Shown piece after piece: positions 9,983 through 17,793 of a DNA stretch of 64,000 bases. The notes beneath the pieces were generated by a model. The model was given only the letters and a program-made list of their open reading frames with translations. It ran no database searches and was not told the origin of the DNA. Source of the stretch: Bacteroidales bacterium (lineage in GTDB: Bacteria; Bacteroidota; Bacteroidia; Bacteroidales; UBA932). A program made the position numbers and the translations under genes. Each line of letters opens with the position of its first letter. The first letter of the stretch is position 1. The stretch covers positions 1 through 64,000 of the forward strand of contig JAFQAT010000004.1 of the NCBI GenBank assembly GCA_017399865.1, in the 5' to 3' direction.

Positions 9983-12229
9983 CTATTCTGCTGCGACTAC
10001 TGCAACAGTGTCGGCAGGAGCGGTTTCTTCTGCAGCGCACTCAATTACTTCCTCCACTACGGTTTCAGGCTGGTTGTAGCGTGGGAGCGGAGACTTCAGG
10101 CCTGCCCATGAGAGGAGGTTGAAAATCCAGAGTCCGGCAGCGACCACAGCCAGAGCGGCAATGGTGATGAGCCAAGCCTTCCATGGAGCAATTCCCTTCT
10201 TTGCATATGGGTCCTTGAGCTTCATCTTAGGGTACTTGACAGCATCTGTAAGGGTCTCTCCGAAAGGTATGCTGATCTTTGAAGCGGCATTGACAGCCCA
10301 TCCGTTTGCATTAAGAAGAGGAGCTACGTTACGGCGGCGGAGCTTCATCCACGCCATTACCATAGCCGGTCCTGAAATCACGAGCAGGATGCCGACGAAT
10401 GCCAGTACAAGCTGCCACCACTTAAGGGCAAAGATTCCTTTCGCAAGCGATGCCAATGCGGTTCCGATCATTCCCAATGCCATTCCTAATGCGGCAGTGA
10501 TACCTGCGAACTTCGCAATATCGAACGGCGGTGCTGCGGCTGGCTTGCCGTCAGCAGCCGGCGCCGCCGCAGGTGCAGCGTTTATCTTTGCAGTCGCGTC
10601 CGCCATTATCTTCGCATCCTTGTCTGCTGCGCTCTTGTTTATGAGGTTCTCTATTGCCTTTGCCATCCTGCGATATGGAGACCAGAATGACTGGGCTATG
10701 CTGATAGGATTGTCTACTATCTTGGTAATAACTGCATCCCATTCTTCTCCTGCATTGTCATAATAAAGTGCATTCTTTCCTACGATAAGGTCTCCTATAT
10801 CGCCAACGGTAACTGCTGCTACGATGGACAGTTTGCCTGGCTTTGACTTGGTGGTACAGTCACAGTAGATCAGGAACATGCCGCTGGTAGCCGCAGAGGC
10901 GTTATGCTTCGCCATATCCGCAACCTTCATACAGAAGCGGCACTCCCTCTGGTCGATGATGAGACGGCCTGACTGGAAGATGGCGGAAACCTTCTCGTCC
11001 TTATCATAGAAATCGCTTAGAGTCACGAAGTTTCTGAGAAGCCTGTAGAAGTCACGGAAGATATGGAGGAACTTGTCTACCATCTCGATATTGGCAGCCT
11101 CTTCCGCAAGGGCGGCATCCTGGGCAACCAGGTCAAGAAGGGCAGCCTTCCTGTCCTTGGCAATGAATTCCTTCACTGCTTCAAAGCCGAGGGTCTCTAC
11201 GCATGCTCCGGCCTTTGCAGCCTTCCATGCCGTATATGCAGCAAACTTTGCGCCCACTTCAGCCCAGTCAGCTTCTGTCAGCACCTTCCTGTCTGCAAGA
11301 GCGACCTCCTTCACAAGTTCAAACTTAGCAGCCCATGCAGGGTTGACAGGAGCGGTAAGGTCAATCTCCGGCTTTCCAGTTATGCGTGCTATAGGATATG
11401 AAGCGATTTCGTCTGTCTTACCTGTGAGGTTTTCAGTACTGATCGCCTGTATGCTTGAAGTCTGTACATCAAGCGAGGCTATGCTGTCAGGTGAAAACGC
11501 AGCAAGTTTCGAACGCATGAAGTAATCCTTCACCTTTGCATCCAGAGCATTGTATGCGTCTATAACAGCGTCAGTCTTGTCACCGAACGGAGCCTCGACC
11601 GCTGCCTCATTCCATGCGACATAGTCAGCGAGATTCTTATAGAATGCTTCGATCATGTCTGCATTCAGACCAGCCGCACCGCTTCGGTCAGCAACGCCGC
11701 CAAGAGATGCTACAGCAGCTGCAATCGCAGCCTTGTCGTCCGCATCCTCTGCAGTAGCTTCGGTGATCACTCCGTCTCCGTTGAATCTTGTCTTTGCGAA
11801 GATTGCTGCGACATCTGCTGTATCTTCCAATGAAATGACCGTACCCTCCTTGCCGAGATTTGCAAGAATCTGCTTTGCCGAAGAGTAAAGCTTCTTTCCT
11901 GCCTCATTTTCCTGATCAAGGGCTTCGATATCTATGCTGTCCTTGCCTTCCAGAAGAAGGTCAGCATTCTTAAGAGCTCCGGTAATCCACTGTGCAGTGG
12001 CGATCACATCATTGACACGGATCTTGGTATCCCCGTCGATATCCATGTACTTCAGACTCTTTTCATCGATTTCCAGACCGGTCACAGGACATGAAAGAAC
12101 GGTCCACATCTTAGGGTCCAGCTCGCCGAGATGAGCGATATCCTCACCTGAACTGATCCTTACCCTTGAGGAGCCGCCTATATTCACGAACTCCCACTTG
12201 TACTTCTTGTCGTTGTTAAAGATAGCCAT
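9983..12229 (-). CDS. Uncharacterised large protein with EF-hand-like motifs and three C-terminal membrane segments
   Basis: I do not recognise a named family. The 748 residues begin without a signal peptide. Residues 63-74 (DIDGDTKIRVND) form a calcium-loop-like DxDxD..D pattern, and NGDGVIT near 150-156 is a second, dockerin-like one. The middle is Ala-rich helical sequence, with a cysteine pair in ECRFCMKVADM. An Ala/Pro linker precedes hydrophobic segments at about 574-600, 604-628 and 683-707, and an acidic Glu/Ala tail ends the protein. The upstream minus-strand gene (12309-13736) is another unknown membrane protein, likely co-transcribed across 79 bases. A membrane-anchored cytoplasmic protein is the simplest reading; function unknown. 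Confidence 0.8.
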   Translation of the reverse strand: MAIFNNDKKYKWEFVNIGGSSRVRISSGEDIAHLGELDPKMWTVLSCPVTGLEIDEKSLKYMDIDGDTKIRVNDVIATAQWITGALKNADLLLEGKDSIDIEALDQENEAGKKLYSSAKQILANLGKEGTVISLEDTADVAAIFAKTRFNGDGVITEATAEDADDKAAIAAAVASLGGVADRSGAAGLNADMIEAFYKNLADYVAWNEAAVEAPFGDKTDAVIDAYNALDAKVKDYFMRSKLAAFSPDSIASLDVQTSSIQAISTENLTGKTDEIASYPIARITGKPEIDLTAPVNPAWAAKFELVKEVALADRKVLTEADWAEVGAKFAAYTAWKAAKAGACVETLGFEAVKEFIAKDRKAALLDLVAQDAALAEEAANIEMVDKFLHIFRDFYRLLRNFVTLSDFYDKDEKVSAIFQSGRLIIDQRECRFCMKVADMAKHNASAATSGMFLIYCDCTTKSKPGKLSIVAAVTVGDIGDLIVGKNALYYDNAGEEWDAVITKIVDNPISIAQSFWSPYRRMAKAIENLINKSAADKDAKIMADATAKINAAPAAAPAADGKPAAAPPFDIAKFAGITAALGMALGMIGTALASLAKGIFALKWWQLVLAFVGILLVISGPAMVMAWMKLRRRNVAPLLNANGWAVNAASKISIPFGETLTDAVKYPKMKLKDPYAKKGIAPWKAWLITIAALAVVAAGLWIFNLLSWAGLKSPLPRYNQPETVVEEVIECAAEETAPADTVAVVAAE

Positions 12230-12233
12230 ATGT

Positions 12234-12287
12234 AAAAAATGATTATTTTTTCAGAATCCTAAAATCCATCAAAATTAATCATTTTTT
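12234..12287 (-). promoter_or_regulatory. AT-rich inverted repeat upstream of the 748-residue gene
   Basis: AAAAAATGATTA (12234-12245) and TAATCATTTTTT (12276-12287) are perfect 12-bp inverted repeats in the 79-base gap between the two unknown membrane-protein genes. It could be an operator or an attenuator-like hairpin with T-run; the choice is open. Confidence 0.4.
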
Positions 12288-12308
12288 CTGAATGACAATC
12301 AATTGCCC

Positions 12309-13736
12309 TTATATTTCATCAATAGAAAGCACACCATTACGTGTCATTGTGATCCGGAAGTGATGATACTCCACCTCTCCATCATGCTGAAGCTGGAAGA
12401 CGACATTAACATGATATATCTTCTGGACATCCACACACTCGACATTGCCTGATTCATCCACAGAGTCCACCGGAATCACCGGATTGTCCATCTTCTGGGT
12501 GAAACGCGTCAGATGCAGACGCATGATCTCATTGATCCCCCTCATCGGATAGTCGTCATTTTCAGCAAGAGCGACGTCATCTATCGTCACATGCTTTCGA
12601 TATAGAAGAATCTTCTCCTCAAAGATGCGGGACTCATCCTCAACCGACGAGGCCTTTTCTCGAAGGCGCAGCACCTGTGCAGGAATCTTTGACTCTGAAA
12701 TGAAGTCAAATCCTTCCTTTATGACTCCTACACGTTTCTTTCCTATTGTGATTACTGCCTTCTTATCGTAGTATTTGTTTCCCAGCTTATGCACAAAGAA
12801 ATATCGCAGAAGTTCCTTTATGCGGTCCTTCATCATATAGCTCACGACCAGTACAACAAACAGAGGCCATGTGATGTTTCCATATTTCACCTGGGTGAAC
12901 CACGCAACAGCAGTTGCAAATATCATTGCAAGGCCCGCCGCGATGCTGTAGCATATCTGCTCGACAGCCACCCCATCCTTCTTCTTGTCAAGACGGATGT
13001 ACAGTTCGCTCTCGATGAACTTCTTCAGCATTCCGCGATGATAGACAAGCTGCCGGTCATGCTTTCCGTCGCCGTTCAGGACTCCGTAATCATGGGCGAT
13101 CTTATATTCACGCTCTCCCATTATCAGGTCCATGAACTCCGGCCTGTCCACTATCCTGATCAGCCTGATGGTCCTCATTTCCACGACATGGCTCATGAAT
13201 TCGTCGCAGAGACGGAAAAGGCTGCGTGTCTTGTCAGATACCGTAGGCACATCAATTATCCGATACAGCGCTCTGAATTTCTTCAGCACATCCCTAGTGC
13301 TTGACACAAAATCCTTCACAAGATAGTCCGCCGATTCCAGCGGACGGGCGGCAGCGATATGGGCGACCTGGTCTCTCAACGCACTCTTGAAGATGGCCGC
13401 AAACATCTTCAGATGGTATTCGTATGCATCCAGGTCCGAGGGCTGAGGATTGCTCACGACCTTCTCCAGCGCCTGACGCAAAGAAGTGAGGGGAAGCGAG
13501 CTGTCCTGCGCTATATCACGCATCAGGTATACCGGCGTTATGAGCCTCACATTCGACTTTATGTCGCGGTAGAACTGCTTCTTGCCGTAATTTTCAGGAT
13601 TGATGTCCAGGCTGTTAGGCACAAACATCCAGGCATTCACGGAAAAGTCGTCCGTGATGCCGTCTTCCTTGCTGTTGAATCCGAACGTGAACTCAACGGA
13701 GAAATTATCATGTTTCTTTGCCTGTATCGATATCAT
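12309..13736 (-). CDS. Uncharacterised protein with two central membrane segments
   Basis: 475 residues, family not recognised. A soluble N-terminal part (1-255) is rich in charged and aromatic residues. Two adjacent hydrophobic segments follow at about 261-283 and 288-303, then a basic stretch KDRIKELLRYFF. A second soluble region contains VITIGKKRVGVIKEGFDF and a C-terminal HVNVVFQLQHDGEVEYHHFRITMTRNG that looks like beta structure. No signal peptide, so both ends are probably cytoplasmic. It precedes the 748-residue gene on the same strand and follows a DASS transporter gene across a G/C-rich repeat. The pair may form a membrane-associated complex, which is inference from adjacency only. 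Confidence 0.8.
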   Translation of the reverse strand: MISIQAKKHDNFSVEFTFGFNSKEDGITDDFSVNAWMFVPNSLDINPENYGKKQFYRDIKSNVRLITPVYLMRDIAQDSSLPLTSLRQALEKVVSNPQPSDLDAYEYHLKMFAAIFKSALRDQVAHIAAARPLESADYLVKDFVSSTRDVLKKFRALYRIIDVPTVSDKTRSLFRLCDEFMSHVVEMRTIRLIRIVDRPEFMDLIMGEREYKIAHDYGVLNGDGKHDRQLVYHRGMLKKFIESELYIRLDKKKDGVAVEQICYSIAAGLAMIFATAVAWFTQVKYGNITWPLFVVLVVSYMMKDRIKELLRYFFVHKLGNKYYDKKAVITIGKKRVGVIKEGFDFISESKIPAQVLRLREKASSVEDESRIFEEKILLYRKHVTIDDVALAENDDYPMRGINEIMRLHLTRFTQKMDNPVIPVDSVDESGNVECVDVQKIYHVNVVFQLQHDGEVEYHHFRITMTRNGVLSIDEI

Positions 13737-13788
13737 GCACCTATTATTTTACTATTTCTATTCAAAATCCCTCGGTACGGATTAACAA

Positions 13789-13846
13789 GCCCCGAAGGGG
13801 CCGGCCCGGGCAGGGCCGAAATCCCCCTGACAGGGGGCAGGGGGTT
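13789..13846. repeat. G/C-rich palindromic element between two minus-strand genes
   Basis: CCCCGAAGGGG (13790-13800) is followed by a GGCC-rich stretch and then CCCCCTGACAGGGGG (13823-13837) with a second GGGGG just after. The CCCCCTG..CAGGGGG core resembles that inside hutI. No coding potential. Confidence 0.6.
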
Positions 13847-13851
13847 AAGAC

Positions 13852-13883
13852 ATATACCCAGGACTAGAAGAGTCCTGGAGTAT
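13852..13883 (-). terminator. Hairpin spanning the DASS-transporter stop codon
   Basis: CAGGACT pairs with AGTCCTG around a 5-base loop that contains the stop codon, and the stem extends outward through TATAC/GTATA. There is no T-run, so termination is uncertain; it may instead protect the 3' end. Confidence 0.4.
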
Positions 13884-15474
13884 ATCCCAGCCAATGGAGC
13901 ACGGTTTCACCCCAGACGAGAATCATCACCCATGCGATGAGCATCATCGTGATACCGAACTTGAAGGTGTCGCTCCAGCTGTAATGGTTTGTAGTATATA
14001 GCAGCGCCGCCGGCTTGCTGTTGAACGGCAGCACGTAAACATGTTCGATCAGAAGCGCCACAGGGAATGAAAGGCTGAGTGGCGGGAAGCCGAACTGCTG
14101 CTCCACTCCGATTGCAATCGGAATGAAAACTAGCGTCCTCATAGTCTTGGACTGGAAGATGAGACCGCTGAAAAGCATGAGTCCGGTAAACAGGAGGTAA
14201 AGCACGAAGAACGGAGTATTCTGTGTAATTCCAAGATATTCCATTCCCGCATTCACCATGATAGATGGCAGGTCTGTAGCATTGAGACCCGATCCGAGGG
14301 TATATGCTCCCGCTGAGAAGAGCATCAGATGCCATGGTATATCGACATCGTTCCACTTTACGACACCGATTCCCGGCATGAGGGCTACGATGGCACCTAT
14401 GAATGCCACTGTAGTCTCATCGATTCCATGCAGCTCTCCCGTCATCCACAGAAGGAGGACGCCGACGAAGATCGCAATGGATTTATATTCCTCGACTGTC
14501 ATCTTGCCCATTGACGCGAGTTCCTCGCGAAGGCGCTCCATACCGCCCTCGATCTGAGGCTTCTTCTCCTCAGGTTTCATTGGGAAAATAACCTTTACAC
14601 CGATGAACCATCCGAGCAGAAGCAGGATTATGGTCATCGGGAATCCGGCATAGAACCAGTCCGCATAGCTGAATGAAAGCGAGCCGTAGGCTCCCATCAT
14701 GAGGGAGATTGCAAGAAGATGTGCTCCTGAACCTGTATAGAAGGCGGTCGCACCGACATTGACCTGGAAGAGGTTCTGAAGCACAAGGTTACGTCCGAAA
14801 TTGTTGCGCTCTCCGCGGCTTGCACCGAAGATCGCAGCAATCACCATGAATATCGGAAGGAGGATTGTAGCCTTCACTGTAGTAGCCGAGATGAACATCG
14901 AAAGGACGAGGTTTATGACAAGGAAACTGAAAAAGATTCCCGTCGTGCTCTTGCCGAATTTAAGCACGAACCACAAGGCAAATCGTTTCGCAACCTTGGT
15001 CTTGACAAGCATGCTTGCAAGCACAAAAGAAAGGATATTCAACCACATCACCGGATGTCCCAGCTGGGCGAATGCATCCTTTTGAGTAGTGACGCCACAC
15101 AATACTATGGCAAGAATCACCATCAGCGATGTCAGGTAGCTCTGCACGGCCTCTGTGATCCAAAGGATGATGGATGAGCAGAAGATGGCCAGCATCGCAT
15201 AGCAGGCTCTGATGAAGGCAGGCTCACCGATTACGGAAAGACGCTTCTGAGCCTTTTCAGACAGTTCTGCAAAGTTTATGTTGTCGAACAAAGGGATATC
15301 CACCACCCAATATATAAGGACAAATATAAGTACAGCGAGAGGTCCGCCAAGGCGTGCCATCCACTTCTCGAATCCGGACTTCTCCATCTTCGGAAGCTTC
15401 TCCACCTTGTAATTGTTCATGTCCAGCGGGTCAAAGACCTGCTCCTGTTCAAGTTCGGTATTCTTGTCGGTCAT
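13864..15474 (-). CDS. DASS (SLC13/CitT) family anion:sodium symporter
   Basis: Inner-membrane transporter for di- or tricarboxylates or sulfate, usually driven by Na+. The 536 residues hold about a dozen hydrophobic segments after a charged cytoplasmic N-terminus of about 35 residues. The two family signature hairpins appear as FISATTVKATILLPIF (first half) and LPFNSKPAALLYTTNHYSW (second half). The first lacks the canonical Ser-Asn-Thr order, which may bear on specificity. Length is normal. It stands between the CYTH genes upstream and the unknown membrane-protein pair downstream, separated by repeats on both sides, so it is probably its own transcription unit. Substrate cannot be read from sequence. 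Confidence 0.88.
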   Translation of the reverse strand: MTDKNTELEQEQVFDPLDMNNYKVEKLPKMEKSGFEKWMARLGGPLAVLIFVLIYWVVDIPLFDNINFAELSEKAQKRLSVIGEPAFIRACYAMLAIFCSSIILWITEAVQSYLTSLMVILAIVLCGVTTQKDAFAQLGHPVMWLNILSFVLASMLVKTKVAKRFALWFVLKFGKSTTGIFFSFLVINLVLSMFISATTVKATILLPIFMVIAAIFGASRGERNNFGRNLVLQNLFQVNVGATAFYTGSGAHLLAISLMMGAYGSLSFSYADWFYAGFPMTIILLLLGWFIGVKVIFPMKPEEKKPQIEGGMERLREELASMGKMTVEEYKSIAIFVGVLLLWMTGELHGIDETTVAFIGAIVALMPGIGVVKWNDVDIPWHLMLFSAGAYTLGSGLNATDLPSIMVNAGMEYLGITQNTPFFVLYLLFTGLMLFSGLIFQSKTMRTLVFIPIAIGVEQQFGFPPLSLSFPVALLIEHVYVLPFNSKPAALLYTTNHYSWSDTFKFGITMMLIAWVMILVWGETVLHWLGYTPGLF

Positions 15475-15495
15475 GGTTTGATACGTTGATTTAAA

Positions 15496-15569
15496 AGATT
15501 CTTCGCTTCGCTCAGAATGACATGAAAATTCAACCTAAGACTGTCATCCTGAGCGATAGCGAAGGATCT
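15496..15569. repeat. Inverted pair of TGTCAT...GCGAAG...ATCT intergenic repeats
   Basis: Left copy 15496-15522 and right copy 15542-15569 are inverse complements apart from one 1-base gap and two substitutions, around a 19-base centre. Shared pieces are TGTCATYCTGAGCGA and GCGAAGRATCT. This class of intergenic palindrome is common in many bacterial genomes. Here it fills the gap between the CYTH and transporter genes and could act as a terminator. Confidence 0.7.
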
Positions 15570-15580
15570 CCGATCATGTT

Positions 15581-16054
15581 TTATTTAGCCCAATTCTTAT
15601 ATGGGTTCTTCATAAGCATAGAGTTGTAGTACTTCACATCTCCGGTAACCTCCTCACCAAGCCACTCTGGCTTTACGAAAGCCTCGTCCTCAGATGAAAG
15701 CTCAACTTCAGCCACAGTAAGGCCTTCGTTGTCACCGTAGAATTCGTCTACCTCATAAGTATGCTCGCCAGCCTCAACGAGGTAGCGTGTCTTGTCGATC
15801 ACGCCAGGCTCGCAGATCTGAAGAAGGTCCTGAACTTCTGCTACAGGAATCTCCTTCTCCCACTCGAAACGGCTTGCACCGCTTGCAGATCCGATACCCT
15901 TGATGGTGATGAATCCCTTCTCACCCTTCACGCGTACGCGTACTGTGCGCTCAGGAACTGAGCTGAGGTAACCCTGGGTAATGCGGGTAGCCTTCTTTGC
16001 AAACGGCTTGAAGTCGCCTGCAACCAAGAATTTTCTTTCGATTTCCTGTGCCAT
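15581..16054 (-). CDS. CYTH-domain triphosphate tunnel metalloenzyme
   Basis: Small soluble enzyme of the CYTH/TTM superfamily (triphosphatase, thiamine-triphosphatase or adenylate-cyclase-like). From the chosen start MAQEIERKFLV the signature ExExK is Glu4, Glu6, Lys8. Alternating basic strands follow (RTVRVRVKG, GFITIKG), then the acidic pair in YEVDEFYG and VAEVELS that binds metal. About 157 residues, normal for single-domain bacterial TTMs. I take the ATG at 16054, four bases after the stop of the upstream gene; an in-frame ATG at 16072 would overlap that gene and adds six residues before the conserved motif. The upstream neighbour appears to be a divergent paralogue. Confidence 0.88.
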   Translation of the reverse strand: MAQEIERKFLVAGDFKPFAKKATRITQGYLSSVPERTVRVRVKGEKGFITIKGIGSASGASRFEWEKEIPVAEVQDLLQICEPGVIDKTRYLVEAGEHTYEVDEFYGDNEGLTVAEVELSSEDEAFVKPEWLGEEVTGDVKYYNSMLMKNPYKNWAK

Positions 16055-16058
16055 GATG

Positions 16059-16697
16059 CTACTCGTTTGCAAGTGGTTTGTCTGACATGCCGATCACACG
16101 CTTGATAGCCTGGAGATAGTTGATGTTCTCAACGCCCTCGAGACCGCAGTCAGCGATGGTCTTCTTGATGTCCTCGATTTCAGTAGACTCGGAGTTGATG
16201 GTAACTACCTTCGCACCGTTGATGAGCACGTTTCCTACCTCGCAGATGGTGTTGTTGACCATATAGCCGAAACGCTGCTTGTGCACACGTACAGCTGCGA
16301 GATCAGGATTTGCCTTCACCATTGCGATGAACTCGTCATATGTGTACTCGTCCTTGTCAAGAGCAGGCATCTCCACCATGAATGCAGGGAAAACCTCGTT
16401 CTCAAGCACTGTGCGTGAGATAGGGAACTCGCCCTTCATGAGAGGGTTCCACTGCTCGAGACCGTCGACTGTCTGGACATATGTCTTGATGTCCATCTTG
16501 CCGTTGCGGATCTTGGTGTTGTTGATGTCGTTCTTGCGTGAGATGATGTAGATCTCATCGCTTTCGCGCTCCCATACCTTTTCAGGTACAGGAACGGAAA
16601 GACGAGCCATTCTCTTGTGTGCCTCACAGAAGCACTGTCCGAAAGAGCGGAACTCGAAGCGTGGCTTCGAAATCTCGCCGATTTTCAATTCTGCCAT
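16059..16697 (-). CDS. Divergent CYTH-like protein
   Basis: 212 residues with no family I can name at once. Strand order matches the CYTH gene just downstream. NNTKIRNGKMDIKTY aligns with its RTVRVRVKG..GFITIKG, MKGEFPI with WEKEIPV, and QRFGYMVNNTICEVGNVLINGAKVVTINSE with TRYLVEAGEHTYEVDEFYG..LTVAEVE. The metal-binding acids are partly lost (EVG for EVD), and the ExExK start is replaced by a sequence around RFEFRSFG. This suggests a paralogue with altered or no catalysis. The genes are adjacent, 4 bases apart with the chosen start, so likely co-expressed. The homology is my own by-eye alignment. Confidence 0.6.
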   Translation of the reverse strand: MAELKIGEISKPRFEFRSFGQCFCEAHKRMARLSVPVPEKVWERESDEIYIISRKNDINNTKIRNGKMDIKTYVQTVDGLEQWNPLMKGEFPISRTVLENEVFPAFMVEMPALDKDEYTYDEFIAMVKANPDLAAVRVHKQRFGYMVNNTICEVGNVLINGAKVVTINSESTEIEDIKKTIADCGLEGVENINYLQAIKRVIGMSDKPLANE

Positions 16698-16714
16698 AGT
16701 CTATTCTGTATTTG

Positions 16715-17767
16715 TTATTTTACAAGTTCGTCTTCTTTTGCGTCTGTTGCGTCATTTGCCGCGCCGCCAGTCACTGTAGGAGTAATCATGAACTTACCGG
16801 TTCCATCTGGAATACGGCTCCATGAACCATTGTTGCTCTCTATAGTTTCACCCCAGCCTGCGCCTTTGTCTCCACGCTGGAATGTATCGATCTTCTTGCC
16901 TTCAGCATCGAAGAGCTCCACGATCACAGTCTTCTTTGCTGAGAAACCTGAGCTGAATCCTGTTTCTGTAGTACCCTTTGCACCAAGGATAAGATAGAAT
17001 CCCTTTGCAGCGATCTTGAGGTCATCTGCACCTGTCCAGCAAAGTTCCTCATCCTTATTGATGGTATAGCCCTTAAGGCTCACTTCCTTGCTGCCAGGGT
17101 TGTAGAGCTCGAAGAACTTCTCATTATCTTCACCGGCACCATAAAGTTCATTGAGAACAATCGAAGGCTGCGGAACCACGAGGCTGTTACCTACGAGGTC
17201 TGGGTCACCGGTAGCGCCCTCACCGTTATTTGCAGCACCCGGAGTCGCGGTAGGAGTGATCATGAATGCACCTGTTCCGTCAGGAATACGGCTCCATGAA
17301 CCTTTGTTGTTATCCAGTGCCTGGTCTCCCCATGCACTACCTTTCTCTCCTCTCTGGAAAGTATCCAGCTTTGTTCCGTCTGGAGCGAAAAGTTCTACAA
17401 TCACACTCTTCTTTGCTGAGAAACCTGAGCTGAATCCGTCAGCAGTGGTTCCTTTAGCACCAACAATTGCAAAGAAACCATTTGCAGGAATCTTCTGGCC
17501 TTTTGCTCCTGTCCATGTAAGTTCCTCATCCTTATTGATGGTTACGCCGGCAAGGTCGATCTCCTGGCTGCCGGTATTGTAAAGTTCAAAGAATTTCTCG
17601 TTATCTTCACCGGCACCTGAAAGTTCATTGAGTACAAGCTTAGTGTAGTCATAAACCACTTCCGGCTCTGGTTCCGGTACAAGCGCATCCGGATTCTGCT
17701 CATCCTTTACACATGATACAGCTGCCATTGTCGCAAGTGCAGCCAATGCTAAAAATATCTTTTTCAT
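16715..17767 (-). CDS. Lipoprotein with two lamin-tail domains
   Basis: Signal peptide with lipobox ending at Cys19 (AAVSC). Two tandem copies of a lamin tail domain follow, at about 45-170 and 203-335. Each starts VLNEL(S/Y)GAGEDNEKFFELYN and contains FSSGFSAKK, VIVELF, IDTFQRG or LDTFQRG, and WSRIPDGTG. The copies are very similar, so the duplication is recent or under constraint. Bacterial LTDs are found in secreted and surface proteins, often with nucleases or phosphatases; this one has no attached enzyme. It follows a phosphate-type porin gene 26 bases away on the same strand, suggesting an outer-membrane partner. Function unknown. Confidence 0.85.
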   Translation of the reverse strand: MKKIFLALAALATMAAVSCVKDEQNPDALVPEPEPEVVYDYTKLVLNELSGAGEDNEKFFELYNTGSQEIDLAGVTINKDEELTWTGAKGQKIPANGFFAIVGAKGTTADGFSSGFSAKKSVIVELFAPDGTKLDTFQRGEKGSAWGDQALDNNKGSWSRIPDGTGAFMITPTATPGAANNGEGATGDPDLVGNSLVVPQPSIVLNELYGAGEDNEKFFELYNPGSKEVSLKGYTINKDEELCWTGADDLKIAAKGFYLILGAKGTTETGFSSGFSAKKTVIVELFDAEGKKIDTFQRGDKGAGWGETIESNNGSWSRIPDGTGKFMITPTVTGGAANDATDAKEDELVK

Positions 17768-17793
17768 ATCGTCGTATTTTATTATAAGTTACA

